From Strigamia acuminata (taxonomy: Eukaryota > Arthropoda > Chilopoda > Geophilomorpha > Linotaeniidae), in NCBI GenBank assembly GCA_949358305.1, contig OX442316.1, forward strand, positions 5,706,001 through 5,766,000: a stretch of DNA of 60,000 nt, written 5' to 3'. This document shows, piece after piece, positions 1 to 13,154 of the stretch. Both the position numbers and the translations under genes were made by a program. Every line of letters begins with the position of its first letter. The stretch's first letter is position 1. The notes under the pieces were generated by a model. That model was not told the DNA's origin, ran no database searches, and was given only the letters and a program-made list of their open reading frames with translations.

Positions 1-1932
1 CCTACAAACATGAACCGAAGTTTGGTTTTATTTGCCCTTATGAAATGGGTTAACATTAATATTCGTTCAATCTCGTGATAAATGATTAGTTTCTGCAAAA
101 TTCGTCAATTTAGTCGATTACTGGACGCTAAACTGTCCAATTAAATGTCCACATCCGCAACGGTTTTGAGAAAAATTCAGAATCGTGTTTCGGAAAGTTG
201 TTTTTCTCACGCAATATGAATTTTCATTTTCCAAATTGAAAAGCCAGGATTAAATACTGAATTAAGGGAGGAATATGCGAATGGGATTGCAAAGTTTTGA
301 CGTCACAACAACTTCCATCTCGAGAGGCAGAAAGCAGGCGAGCCACGGCCAGTTCAGGTAAATCCACACATGACCCATTTCAGTGGTACCTTGACTGGCA
401 AACAGGGGACACAGACAGTGCGAGACCATAGCTTGAACTTGTTGGATTATACAAACTATGGACGTCTTGATTTCTACAAAAGAGTGCGTTCAGACACGGA
501 AGTTTGAGAGGAACCTTACATATTGTTGATGTAGGTACAAATAATCATTTATTTTATCATTTGCAGCTGTATAGCTTTGATTTTTATGTGATATTCTTAG
601 AAAATTAACGTTTGCGCAATTAGAAATTATGTGAATTCAATTAAGTAGTTTCAGAAATTCAAAACTATAGTTATGGTATCTAATTTTCTCCAAATTACAG
701 ATAATTGCTATTGTATAATATGTGAAAACGTTAATTAAACTTCATTAAACTGCATTATCTTCATTAAAGGTTAAATTCAACTCAAAGAAAAACAAAATTT
801 GATTTTTTTAAACATACTAGAGCTAAACAAAGCTACAGTTGTTTCTATGTTTTAAAATAAATACATAAATTCAATATAATTATCTGAAATTATAGCCATT
901 TAAGCTAAAAAAAAAAAAATACAAGCATTTAATTTTGCAGTCTGGTTTTTCTTGTTGTGTGGTTCTAGGTAAAATTTAATATTACACAAGTTGTAACATT
1001 TCTAGAGCTCTGAATTAAATATATGGTTGCAACCAAAGTTCATGTAAATCCAAAAACCTGTCGCGGAACTAACACGATTCGATATATACACACAATAGTT
1101 GCACGTAAAATTCCATTCATTCCTGAACACCACAGTTTATCCATCTAAACTGTCAAAACATGAACAAAAGCAAACAAATTGTTATTGTCACCATCGTGAG
1201 AAAACATTACGAGCCAAAAGTGTGATATGCATGGTCCACCGCACACAGAGCATTAAAGGAAAACAGTTGCAAATGATGTAAGGCCACTGCACGGCATTGA
1301 CTCAATGAACTAGCATTAATCCAAAACAAATTTAACTGATGTATACAATAGGCCGATAAATCCGGTGTCTTTCCCACCATAATCAAAGAATGAACACTTT
1401 TTACCATGACAAATTTTTAATGAAGCGATTTCGTCAACCATGATGCACCTCAACGAGCTCAATTTCCCACGAAACCATAACCGATTATGTCCGTACTCTA
1501 AACGGTCTTCAAATATTAACGAAAACGATTTTTTCTAGCCTTGTTAATCTAATTACATGTCTCGATTGCATGTCATACTGAAATAATAACCTACAAATGT
1601 TATTAACATTAAAATACAAAATCTAATGAATTTCTTAGAAGCAAGTTTGATTAGTAATTTGACCCAGTAACCGTGTTAAGTTGCAGGTATGGCGTTTTTT
1701 AGGCAGCAGCGAGTGCATTTGGATAAAGAGGAAGCAAAAACTATTTAGCATAATTTCGTATGAAAAATGTGAGAAAAGTGCGGGAATTTCTAGAAACCAG
1801 CATTTGATTTTTTTCTTAACGATATTTGGGTTGCGGTGCTTATGACTTAGTGGTCAAACATTCAATAGAATTATAATTTCAGATTTCTTCCGCACGTTGC
1901 ACGACAATGTGGTTCCTAATGATCCATGAAAG
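1..1932. other. Upstream region of the SMase D-like gene, no coding signal
   Basis: AT-rich non-coding DNA. I see no convincing exon in either strand. A GC-richer patch near 296-357 holds a CRE-like TGACGTCAC and ends in a good donor (TTCAG|GTAAAT at about 356). A matching acceptor (ATAATTTCAG) ends at about 1882, 50 bases before the start codon of the next gene. This could be a 5' UTR intron, but nothing beyond the splice motifs supports it. Confidence 0.4.
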
Positions 1933-4900
1933 ATGAAGACTATCTTCTGGGGCTTATTTGTCCTAATTCAATTCACTCTGCACCTGCATCGATATGGATC
2001 AGACGGTATTAATTGATTCGCTTCATTTTTTATTTATATCAATTTTCAAGTCATTTTTTTTTCTTTTCTTTTTTTTTTAATTAAATTTATTTCAGCACTG
2101 TCAAGCACAGGCCGATCTTTTTACATCATCGGTCATATGGCAAATGACATTAGTCAGGTGGAAAAACATTTGGCTGAAGGGGCCAATGCACTCGAAATCG
2201 ACGTACAATTCTCACCGGGTGCACGACCAGTGCGAACAAATCACGGATTCCCGTGTTGTTTCCGCGATTGCTTCAAGTCGGAAGTGTTTAGTTACATGTT
2301 GAAATATCTGAGAGATTTGTCGACCCCTGAACATCCAGAGTACACTCAGCAATTGGCTTTGATCAAAATGAATCTAAAAGTGAGATCGTTTTCGAATGAT
2401 ATGATTTACACTGCTGGACAAAGATTGGCCGAAGCACTAATGGTCTATTTATTCGATGGAGGTAATTAATCATTCGGAAAAAAAACAACAACAACAACAA
2501 AATAAAACCTGTAGCACAAGCATACATGTTTTTATTTCCTCTACAAATTAGAAGATTCAAAAACTGGATCCACGAATTGATGTTTATGTCTATTTTTCCA
2601 GGTTTTTCTGGAAGTAATGTTTGGGTGTTGCTATCGGTGCCAAGCCCACAACAAGTGATTTTATTTCAAGGATTGCGTGATGCATTTCGTCGGTACGACA
2701 TGGCAGGACTGCTGGACAGAATTGGTAGTTACACATTTCATACAATAATATAATTTTGTGTCAAAATTGTGGGTAAACTATTTTTTAAATGTCATTTCAG
2801 GCTACACAATTGGTGATAATATGGATTTACGCTCAATAGAGAGGAGTCTGGATCATTTGGGGATAATTGACCACATTTGGATTGGCGACGGCAGCAGTAG
2901 TTGTTTGGGTGGAATTCGTTCTCGTGATAGGATGGAACGATTGATCGAAGAGCGAGATATCGGCGAAGGGAATTTCGATCGAGTTTTTCATTGGACTGTG
3001 GACGAATCCCTCAGCATGAGAACTTCATTGAGGTAAAAAAAAGAAAAAAAAAGAAAAAAGAAAAAAAATTTCTGGATTTAATTTCAAACAAATTTTTTTC
3101 TCGCCACATAGAACTGGAATTGATGCAATTGTGACAAATCGACCTGATCGGCTGCTCGAAATACTAAGTGAAGACGAGTTTTATGGACGTTTTCGTCTAG
3201 CAACTGCGGATGACAGACCCTGGGATAAAGTCATCGAAGATGAATCATTGCTCAATTTTTTCCCACCAGAAGATAACTTTGGATCTTCTGACATATCACC
3301 CACTTCAACTAATAACGATGACCTATCTTCATCATCGGCTCTCGTTCTGGCCAATGGCGACGTACCGGCCATCAGCATCGATTCCCTCAGTTTAACCGAA
3401 GACGGCATACAAGAAACTGGCAAAGAACTCAAAGACTGTAAATCCTCGAGTCTTTTGGACGACATTGACCTGAAAGATGCCGAAACAGAAAAGCCCGAAA
3501 GCAAAACCACAACCGCAAAACCGGAAGATGAAGAAGACGCTTTAGCGAACTTATTGAAGGAGATGGAAAAGTCGCCGGAATCATCTTCGAGTCGTCGACG
3601 TTCTACCGAAAGATTATTTGGCCGATCTCTATTCCCCAATTCCGATATCCAGGAAATGCTAGAAAAGATAAACGAGAACAAAGAAGCTAAATTAACCTCA
3701 GACTTAATAGAACTTATAGGAAAAATGAGTGCAACATCGGAAACTCCGAGCATATCTGCCGGTACACTGCAAGCATTGCTCAGCATGCAGACACCAACAC
3801 CTAGTCCAAGCGTGCCCATAGGTGTTCTACAAGCTTTAGTAGGTCAATCTGATTCTTCTAGTAATATTTTACGGTTATTAGCCAACTCACCCGCACCGAA
3901 TGTATCACCGGATCTACTTAAAATGTTATTAAATGTGTATACGCCGACAACACCTGCTCCAGGAATTCCTTTACACGTTCTGGAAGCATTAGTTGGCTTT
4001 CAACAAAGAACTACAACATCTAATATCAATTTAGATGTGCTTAAATTATTAATTGGATCTAATTCAGGTCTTCCTTTGGATACAGTGTTGTCATTAATCA
4101 AGCCAACAAATGTAAACAACAATGCAGTGTCTATGGACTTAGTTAAAGCCCTGGTCAAAGCCATGTCAGATAAAGACAAGTCTCCGAAAGAGACACCAGT
4201 CATAACCAATGCAGTGAGGAGAACAACTAAAAACAAGAAAAACAATCAATTGAAGGGCAAAGAAGACGACACTGAGAGCAAGCTGAAAGACGCCAGTGAT
4301 GATCTGCTTGATTTGCCTGATGTTGAAACGACAACAAAAAAGGAAAAAACAGTTTCAAGTAGTGGGAAAAACCTGACAAGAAGTTTTCCTCAAAATGGTG
4401 GTCCGCCAATACCAGCAATGCCAGGCACGAGTGTACTGGCTAATTTTGGACCTCATGGAATTCATTGGAAGGTGCTAGATAAACCAGAAGCGCATCTAAG
4501 ATCCCCACATCCTTTTCCCTTTGCCGGATCTTCGCAGTTCGGTCATAGGCCCCAAGTTTTTAATGATAGACCTTTGTTACGATTTCATCCACCATTACCC
4601 CCAGCTTATATTGGAAACAGACCTCTTTTCCAACCATATTTACCCAATTACAAAGTTACTATTCACCAACCGATTAATTTTAAAAATCCATTGAGGCATC
4701 CAATGAAATCAAACGGTCACAGTATGCGTCGTCCCCAAACTATCAATATCCATGTGCCCATTCCAGCATCAAGACCATACATGCCTCCAAACATGTATGT
4801 TAGTTCCACTCCGTGTCCAGAACCAGAATTCAACACGTATCATCAGTTAAAACCGAACCAAGAAGAACCTCATTTGATATTCCCAGCTATAAGACCTCCA

Positions 4901-6565
4901 TCTTTGCCAGGAAACACACATTTACCATTTAGGCCTGAACAACCTAATGGGCATCCTTTATTGCCACATAGACCGAGTTTTCCAAGACCATCATTACCAG
5001 ATTTTGACAGTTCTTTCGAATCACCAATATTCATAGACGACATAGATGGTATTGACGACTTTCTGAAAAAGAATAACAACACTCATAACATCCCGAGAGA
5101 CTTGTTTTCTTCAATAAAAGGTGTCCAAGAAACGAATTTCTCGTCGCAAGTGCATGTTTTGGAAACGAATGGGAAGCCACAAACCTTGAATTCTCAAGTG
5201 TCCTTAGATAGTTTTGAGGAATTAACAAGAGTAAACAGTAGAGACGTCACTACGACTGAAAAACCATCGGAAATAGACTCAGTAGACGATATAATAGATG
5301 CAATTGAACTGGAAGGGATAACAACAACTGCTGATCCTTTTGAGGAATTGTTGACGGCTTTTGAGAAGATTAATAACGACAAAGAAGCGGTGGCGAATTT
5401 TTTAAAGCGAGTCAATTTGAGTTCGGCATTGACCACAATGGCCCCAACGCTGAGGATTGAGAACAACGAGCCACGAACCTCGACTTCACAGCCGGGAAAA
5501 TACAGTCTGCAGCAAATCTTCAACCTTCCACCAACAGCAGGTCTGGGCTGGAATGGCGAAAGCATCAATCAGAAGAAACTAGATCAGGTTTTGCGCAATC
5601 AAGAGAAACAAGAGAGACCGGTAGTCATCATCGAAAACTCCCCGTTGATTGTCGTTCCGCCGGAAACTGCAACATGGTCAAACGTTGTGCATAAAAGAGA
5701 AACAACACCGCCACCAGGCGATGATTATGACGAGTTTTTCGGCACAACACCAATTTCACGCCCCGGGAACAAACCGTCATCCATTACTATTTCCAAACCG
5801 TCAGAGGGTTTAACAAAAACCGGAGGAAAAAGGATGCTAATGCCCGGTGAAGTAGAAATAGAAATTCCTGGAGAATTGTTTGCCCAAGTAACAAATGGGG
5901 ATGATAAGAAGAACACATTAGCTAAGTTAATCGAAAACTTGGATTTAGTCGATAAACAACACACCGAAGGAAATACTAACATTACATTGAAGACTCCGGC
6001 AATAGAAAATGTTAAGGAGTCGCTTGTGAGTGATAGAAATGATAAAATGATTCAATCAAATTCAATGTTAATCGCTCATTCCGATCACGACAACAGAAAC
6101 AAGAGTTTTCAAAGCAAACAAACTATTCAGCAATTAAAACTAAACAATAATTCAAATGAAAAGGGTAGTGGGGTTCAACAAGTGATGGAAAAGTCAGTTT
6201 TTCTTACCACAAAGCCATCAACTGGTCAAAGGCGACATGGTGGTGTTTCTCTAAGACATCCCAATGTTCCTTACACGATAGTAAATTCAGTAAATCCAAC
6301 TACTCCATACCCTAGAAGAGTTCTTCAAAGAGTTCGATCCACGCCAAAAAGTCCAAACGTACACATACATTACAGAGGAAGTGGAAAAGCCATTCAGAAC
6401 CTGGATTCTACAACTACGTTCCCTTTACTCTATCACACCATGAAAAGTCAAGTGCGGAAAATGCAGGAACAAAGCGAACAAAAATACTCGCAAATGAGTC
6501 ATCACATGGAATCAAATAGAAGAAATAACGGATTTATTGCTAATAATGCGACGAGGGTTAATTAG
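1933..6565 (+). CDS. Secreted sphingomyelinase D-like (GDPD-fold) protein with giant low-complexity tail
   Basis: Exons read as 1933-2005, 2096-2461, 2602-2724, 2801-3032 and 3112-6565, giving 1,415 residues in consistent phase. Residues 1-23 are a signal peptide (MKTIFWGLFVLIQF...). Residues 32-305 match the SMase D/phospholipase D family: catalytic-type His38 (IIGHMAND), metal-type Glu58 and Asp60 (ALEIDV), second His74 (TNHGFP) followed by a Cys loop (C78, C79, C83), and the SMD-tail-like ATADDRPW at 295-302. Family enzymes cleave the headgroup of choline phospholipids. Position 117, where I expect the third metal-ligand Asp, is Asn (MNLK). The rest (about 303-1415) is Ser/Thr/Pro/Asn-rich with acidic blocks, dibasic sites and short alpha-helical repeats (..LQALL.., ..LKMLL..). 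Family members normally stop soon after the SMD tail. Toxicity is not implied; the role is unknown. Confidence 0.8.
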
Positions 6566-9024
6566 ATTAATTAATTAATTTGTATTCAGGAAAACTAGAG
6601 AAGAAATCCAGGAGGAAATCCGATGTATAGTTGTTGTTTTCAACTACAGATGGCATTTAAAAAAATTTAAGTTCTAAGTTTGGCTATAGTAATAATTCAA
6701 TATTGGCCTGTGAATTAGTAAACATGACACGGTTTGAGTTGTAAATTTCCAGCCTAGTTTCCTAGGTCAAGTGAGTTATTTGCTCACTGAACTTCGTAAT
6801 CAAATATTTATCAAGTTTGAATACATAATTTCTGACAGCACTTGTTTTTGTTTTGCTGAATTTCTTTCTGTCTACTTCCAGGACTAACAAATGTTGCATT
6901 TAATGAGTAGATATTTATTGTGCAATGTTAATAATAAATAATCATGTATAGCTTAACTGACATCAAGTTTCCCACTAATAATTGTGTAATATTGTCCTGC
7001 AGTTTGTTTGAAAAATATAAATAATTAATTGCATATATTTAATTTTGTATTTGTAAATTGATTGATTTCCCCAAGAAATGTAAATATAAATGGTCTGGAA
7101 CCATTTTTCTTTAAGAAAAGGAAAAAAAGTTGTGTAAACAAACGTGTTATAATTATTTTTAAACATACAAATTACGATTAATAAATTGTGTCATGTTCAT
7201 ACCACTTTGAACTTCTTGTTATGTTTATGATACCAACACGTATTTCCATATAAAAACAAAAGGCCATATAAACCATAAATGGATGCCATTTAAGTGATCA
7301 GTATTTTATCAGATTTTGATCACTATAAAAAATAAATAAAGTAGTAAAAAAAAAAGATTTTTTAGCAGGATGACAACCCTAACCCTAAATCTTACAAACC
7401 TAACCACATTTTCCCCTCCACTTTTACTGTTTTATTGTTCATTCATTCTTTTATTGCTGAAAACTATTTTTGCTGCTTTAAAAACCTTTTATTTTATTTT
7501 TTTATTTTTCCTGCTCATTATTTTATTTATTATAGTCATTTAAATTTTTAACTGCTCGACTTATTTAACTGTTCGTTTAATCTGTTTCCACAATAAAATA
7601 TGATGCTACTAACGAGGGAACCAGAAGTTGAGATTCGATTGATATTATTCTATACTTGGGCTATAAAATCATTTTCAACCGGATAATAACAACAAAAGTA
7701 ATTGTTTTATGTAATTATAGCTTCTGAAAGCGAGTTAAACTGTTAAAAAACTTAAAAATAAGTGAAAGTCACCGTATCTTCACCTGGAGATATTCCTAAC
7801 TGATGAATACAATCAATGACTCACCACTGCAAGTGGAATTAATTGCTAATGCATATTCTAGAAATGGTTACGCAAGACTGCACACACCTCGATTGCAAAA
7901 TTTGAAAAATGTGAACTTAAACTATGCGCAATGTAAAAAAAATAAAAAAATAAAAAAATTTCAAACTAATTTTTAAGAAAGAAAAATAAATAAATAAAAA
8001 AGATAAATATTCAACATGTGAGATCATTTCGTTGCTGACTAATTTTAGACCATTTGTTATTTTTATCATCTTAGTCTGATTGAAAACAAGTCATCACTCA
8101 AAACGTTACATGATTAACGAGGGAAGGGAAATCCAGTATATATGTATTATAACACATAAAGAAAAACCACTATTTGCAATATGCAGTTGTTTCTCTTCCG
8201 CCAACTTGACAACCTTATCACTTAATCATGGAATTTTCTCCCGATCAATAATAGAATTCAATTCCTATCAACTTCAAACACTCATGTCTAAAACATTACA
8301 TCATAATTCAACTATTCCGAAAGCTTTTTGTCAGACTCTAGGAATTCGATTAAAAAAAAAAAACTACGCGATAAAAATCTCTTCGCAGCATCTTTAATCG
8401 GCCTTAGTGCAATAAAAACAAAAAAACAATAGCAAAAAATTTAAAAATTCTGTTTGGCCAATTGCGTAACTGGGGTAATAATGTGTAAATAAGTGAAAAT
8501 GAAAGGCACAAGTAAATAAACACGAAACAATAGAGTGGAATGCTTGATTGCAACTGGAACCGTCTGAGATAGAACAATAATTAATTTTTTTTTTTAAATA
8601 AAATAAAAAAAAAAAAATAATAAAATAAAATAAATAATAGAATTTAAAGAAAACAAATGTTGGTGGCTCGAGGGTGAAGAAGAAGCAACATCCGTAAAAG
8701 TTGCACCCTGGACACGTTTGACGAGAGGAAGCGAAAAACCGGTCGGTGACGATGCGCATGTGATGTGGTCGTCAGTGGCTCCTGGTGCCGTCGCCTCCCT
8801 TTTTCGTATTTGTCGAGTGCGCGCATTGCACTCGTTGCCTTGCATCTGACTCACTCGTTGGTGCTTTGCCTGGCCCACAGCCTCGGGGCAAGTGTGCGTT
8901 TCCGTCCACCCTCGCCACTCTTTATTAACTTAACGGATCTAAAAATTCCACCGTTTCTTACTATACACACGTGCCACATTTTTTACCGGTATCAATCAAG
9001 CCAAACCGTCCGTTGGAAAATATA
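6566..9024. other. Intergenic, AT-rich, then GC-richer promoter-like block
   Basis: The first 2 kb is AT-rich, with AATAAA-type signals near 6934 and 7180 that could serve the SMase D-like gene. It shows only simple A/T tracts and a chance pair of CCCTAA units at about 7376. From about 8650 to 9400 base composition shifts to GC-richer, CpG-containing DNA that probably holds the promoter and 5' UTR of the next gene. Open frames here lack domain similarity and I do not call them. Confidence 0.4.
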
Positions 9025-12000
9025 ATGGTAAGTGTTTATCCACGCAAAATTTTATTCCAAACGTAAACAAAAAATTTTGGGGGCTGAAAAAAATCATTGT
9101 CTGACGCACAAAGAAGTTGGCGCTCGACTTACAAATGCCATTGGGGTCCGGTTTCCAGCCAACAAAGAAATAAACTGCATGTTTTGCACCTGCAGCCATC
9201 TTCGCCCGGCTATTTAAGCGCTGGGAAATGTTTATAAAGTTGAGTTTGACTTCATTTCGGGTGATTAAAGAGAAAGTGAATGCGCCGAATGAGAAAGAGG
9301 CGTTACGAAAAGGGTGAAAACAGGGTGCGAGCATTAGACGTTGGCCACCTGGTGCTCCGGATTGAGGTCAACAAGTGGCGAGTATAGTGTTATGTAAAGT
9401 TTAAAAAAATGGGATTTAGTTAAAGGGGCTTAATTAAGAGAGCGATGGAGGCGGTGAAGTGAGGCGAGGCAGATGACACCTATGTCTCGAGGAATGTGTG
9501 GAATGTGTAACGTTTGAGAGGCTAGGTAAAGGGGCTCGGTTTGCTAATTTCATTTTGCCCGGCTCATGGTCGCATTTTTCAACACAAAGACTGGATTTTC
9601 TCCGCGATATGTCTCGGCTGGCCTTCACGACTTAAATTGATGTGGGTTTTTGACTTGTGTCCAGGTGTGGCAAGGCGCTAATACAAGGACAACGGTTTCG
9701 TACGGTTAGAAATTCATAAACATGTCACCTTTTTTGGATTTGCATTTAGTTTTGGTTCTTGGTGTTTTGGCATTTCGAGTAAATTGATAGAAATTGTACA
9801 ATTTGTACGGAAGGGAGGTGGATGATTGAGTAATTTCAATTTGTCATTTATTAACCCGTAGAACTTGTTGTCTCGTGTATAAATAGATGAAGGAACGGGC
9901 TGCCGAAGATGCGTCCGAGGACACGTCTAAGTTGGCAACGTCGAGTCACAACAGGAATGGAAAAACGACAGAAGGCGGACTCGATAACGCAGCTTTCGAC
10001 GGAGATGACCGGACTGCTATGAATGACGTTCCGCCCATAGTGGATAATAAAAACGGGGTGGAATTGGTCAACATGAACGTCACGCCAGGCAAAACAAACG
10101 GATCTGATTTTACTCATTATTACATGCCTGTCAACACTCACAAAAAACTACTTCGGTCGGTTTTAATTAATCATTTAATTAATTAACACTAACTAACATT
10201 ATTTTCTAGTGGAGAAAAGCTATACGTAACACGTGATCCTCGCACAAGGGGTATTTCACGGCGTAAGGTTTTAATTTGTGCCATCGTTTGGTTCCTTATT
10301 GTGGTAGTGTTTGTTCTCGCAGTCTTGGCAGCAAGTAAGCATTTCGTATTTCATTAGAAAGACTAATTTAACAATGTTGATTTCTAACCAATTTATTTTT
10401 TTTCGCCGCCAGTGGGAATTCTTTTCACTTCCCCCGCACCCAGTGAATCCAGTAACCAGTCAACATATCTCACATTGGGCACGGATGTTCCAACTGTTGT
10501 CGACCAGGATGATTCGACATTTAATGGTATAGGCCTTAAGCTGAGTGAAAGAAAAGTGATTGTAGAGATTTAATTGACATTATTTTATTTTATAGGTGTT
10601 TCGTCACCGCAAACGATGCAGTTGGAGTTCAAAATCACAAATCTCCTGTTTGATAATCATTTACTCGATGAGAATTCCCTACATTTTAAAAGTCTGCAAA
10701 ATCGGTTGAAAAATGAGGTAATATATATGAGAAAAATAAATGAGAAAAACAAAAATAATGATTTAAATTTATCCACAGTTGTACCACGTCTTTTTACCAC
10801 TTCGCGTGTGGAAAGTTGTCGTAAACAAATTCAGGTATTATATATAAAATAAAAATAAAAAATAAAAAGTTTTCTAATTGATAAATATCAATTATTTAAA
10901 GTGAGGGCAGTGTGATAGTACACAGTCTTCTGTATTGGTCACCAAACCAGCCGGTCCTAATCACAATCTCAGAACTATCCGACCGTTTTATCGATTTTCT
11001 GCAGGAAAGCAATGCATTTCTCGGACCCTACAGTGTTGAAATGTCATCAGTTTCCATAAGCGGTAATTCAATTATTCTCTTTTAAATGTTTATTTACTAT
11101 TTATTGTGCAAATTATTTAAAACTCAATAACAGAAGTGACAGAATCACCGGACGCGAAAGAAACAAGACCTTCGGAGTATGGCCGGGGAATAAGCGGAGA
11201 TTGGTCTACCGGAACACAAACCTCCACTACAGACTTGTGGTCGATTCTTGCTGGATGGACTACGGAAAAAGCGACAACTCGCGAGGAGGAGCAAACAACT
11301 TATTCCCCTACAGTGCATTTTCACCAATATGACACGGAAACAGAATCTACCGCTTTTGAGGATCACTCAACTCCAAGCACCAATAATGCCGCGGAAACTT
11401 CAGACTTGGAAACAACAACAACTGAAGAAAGCATCACAACAATCACAACAAGCAGTGAACAAAGTACAACAGATTATCAAGTATGTGGTGGAACACAAGT
11501 ATGCGTTAGAAATGACACGCCGCAAGAATATTCCACTACTGAAATTGAACCTACCGATAACGAAACTACGGAGTCTTCGGTGTCTACCGTAACAACAATC
11601 TTAGACGATAATTCCACAACTAAAACTAGCCCTACGTTTATTATCCCTCCTTTCGTAACCATGGAAGACGTAACGACTACAACAATGCCTGAAACAAATA
11701 CCACTACAGATTTTGTTTTTCCTACAATAGAAGACATCATAAACGCGACTTTGAATGAAACGGATCACGAGGAATCAACAATGCCTGTTGTAACTACACT
11801 GAACGACAATGCAACAACAGATTTCATATACACAGCACTGTTCAATAATGCAACAACAGATTTCATATACCCAGGACTGTTCAACAATGCAACAACAGAT
11901 TTCAATAATGCAACCACTGCAAATGAAACAACAGAGACATCTCTATTGTTAAATTTCACTGGATTCTATGATAATGTAAGCACTTCGACAACTTTCTTCG

Positions 12001-13154
12001 CTGTCAATTTAACCAAAACGGAGATGACTTTGAATGAATCAACAACTGAAGACATTGAAACTTTCGAGCGGTCTACAACTGTAAGCGATATAAACAATAG
12101 GACAACCGAAGTAGAAGAAATTGATCAAACTTCAACCTTTTTTCAACACGATGCCATGAATAATACAAGTGTTTTTGCAAATTACACGACGGAAGCTTCC
12201 GAAGTCACAGTTGATATATCCGCATTGGAGACAACTTTTACTACTGGAGCATCTATGGATAACAATGTCACAACACAGAGTTCGATTGACACTAGCGAAT
12301 CTACACCTACAACCCAAAAATTATCTTCTACTGAAAGGGAATTGACAGAAGTGACAACAGTGAATGCAACTAATATTGAGGATCTAACTACACTCCCTCC
12401 TTCTTCGGATGAAGTTGATTATGCCAATAAGAATACCATTGAAGGAGAACTGGCAACAAAGATCAATAACAAGAGCATCACAGAATCCACGACGGTGGGC
12501 GAAACGATTAAAACAACGCAAATTTCAAGCGGCGAGGTTGACTACGCAAATAAAAGTGCGGAAGAAACAGAAACAACAACAATATTGCACGAGAATGAAG
12601 TTACAGAAGCTGCGACAATGCAGAGTGCTGCCGAAACTACCACGCAAATCACAATAATGCCAAAAAATGACACCATTGAGGAAACAACAACAATGCACAA
12701 CAATGCAACTGTTATGGAAACAACAACGACGCATAACAATGCATCTATTACGGAAACAACAACGATGAGTAACAATGAAACTGCTGCGGAAACAAAATTG
12801 ATGCACAACAACGAAACAACTGTCGGAATCACAGAAACAACAATGCTCCACAACAACGAAACAGCTGTAGGAATTACAGAAACAACAATGATGCACAACA
12901 ACGAAACAACTGTAGGAATCACAGAAACAACAATGACGCACAACAACGAAACAACTGTAGGAATTACAGAAACAACAATGATGCACAACAACGAAACAAC
13001 TATAGGAATTACAGAAACAACAGTGTCAGATATCATTTCGTCAATAGAAAATGAAACAAATGAGAAAAGCACAACATCAACTAGTGTTTTTGAGGCGGAG
13101 GAAGGTGCGGGAGAAGTGACTTATAGTTCGAATGAAAACAGCAGACGGCGTTGA
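9025..13154 (+). CDS. Type II transmembrane mucin with SEA domain
   Basis: Exons: 9025-9027, 9887-10155, 10210-10334, 10413-10526, 10596-10717, 10779-10834, 10902-11062 and 11134-13154, giving 956 residues. The start is an ATG lying directly against a GTAAGT donor. Exon 2 begins with another in-frame ATG, so initiation there would lose only one residue. Residues 1-110 are a hydrophilic cytosolic part ending in a basic stretch. Residues 111-132 are one membrane span (VLICAIVWFLIVVVFVLAVL). Residues 171-283 fit a SEA domain, with the autoproteolysis-type G-S bond in EGSVIV at 231-236. Residues 284-956 are Thr/Ser/Asn-rich with very many NxT sequons, three near-repeats around FNNATTDFIYP (11826-11910) and about five 45-bp repeats (12790-13024). 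The product is probably a surface glycocalyx mucin, gut or epidermal. Topology and SEA call are from sequence; tissue is inference. Confidence 0.8.
12790..13024 (+). repeat. Coding tandem repeat, about 5 x 45 bp
   Basis: Units read ITETTMMHNNETTVG with small changes at the second Met (L, T) and near the end (TV, AV, TI). The array lies near the C-terminus of the SEA mucin. Each unit carries one NET sequon and several Thr, so copy number sets glycan density. Confidence 0.85.

Noticed and set aside
7374-7388. CCCTAACCCTAA as telomeric repeat
   Set aside because: Only two units, and the arthropod telomere repeat is usually (TTAGG)n.
8394-9334. Overlapping minus-strand frames of 60-121 codons near 8.4-9.3 kb
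   Set aside because: No conserved domain, biased composition, and they overlap the GC-richer 5' region of the mucin gene.
12542-13072. Long minus-strand open frames (153-176 codons) across the mucin repeats
   Set aside because: They are mirror images of the Thr-rich repeat codons with V/S-rich, domain-free translations; the plus strand has the spliced gene.
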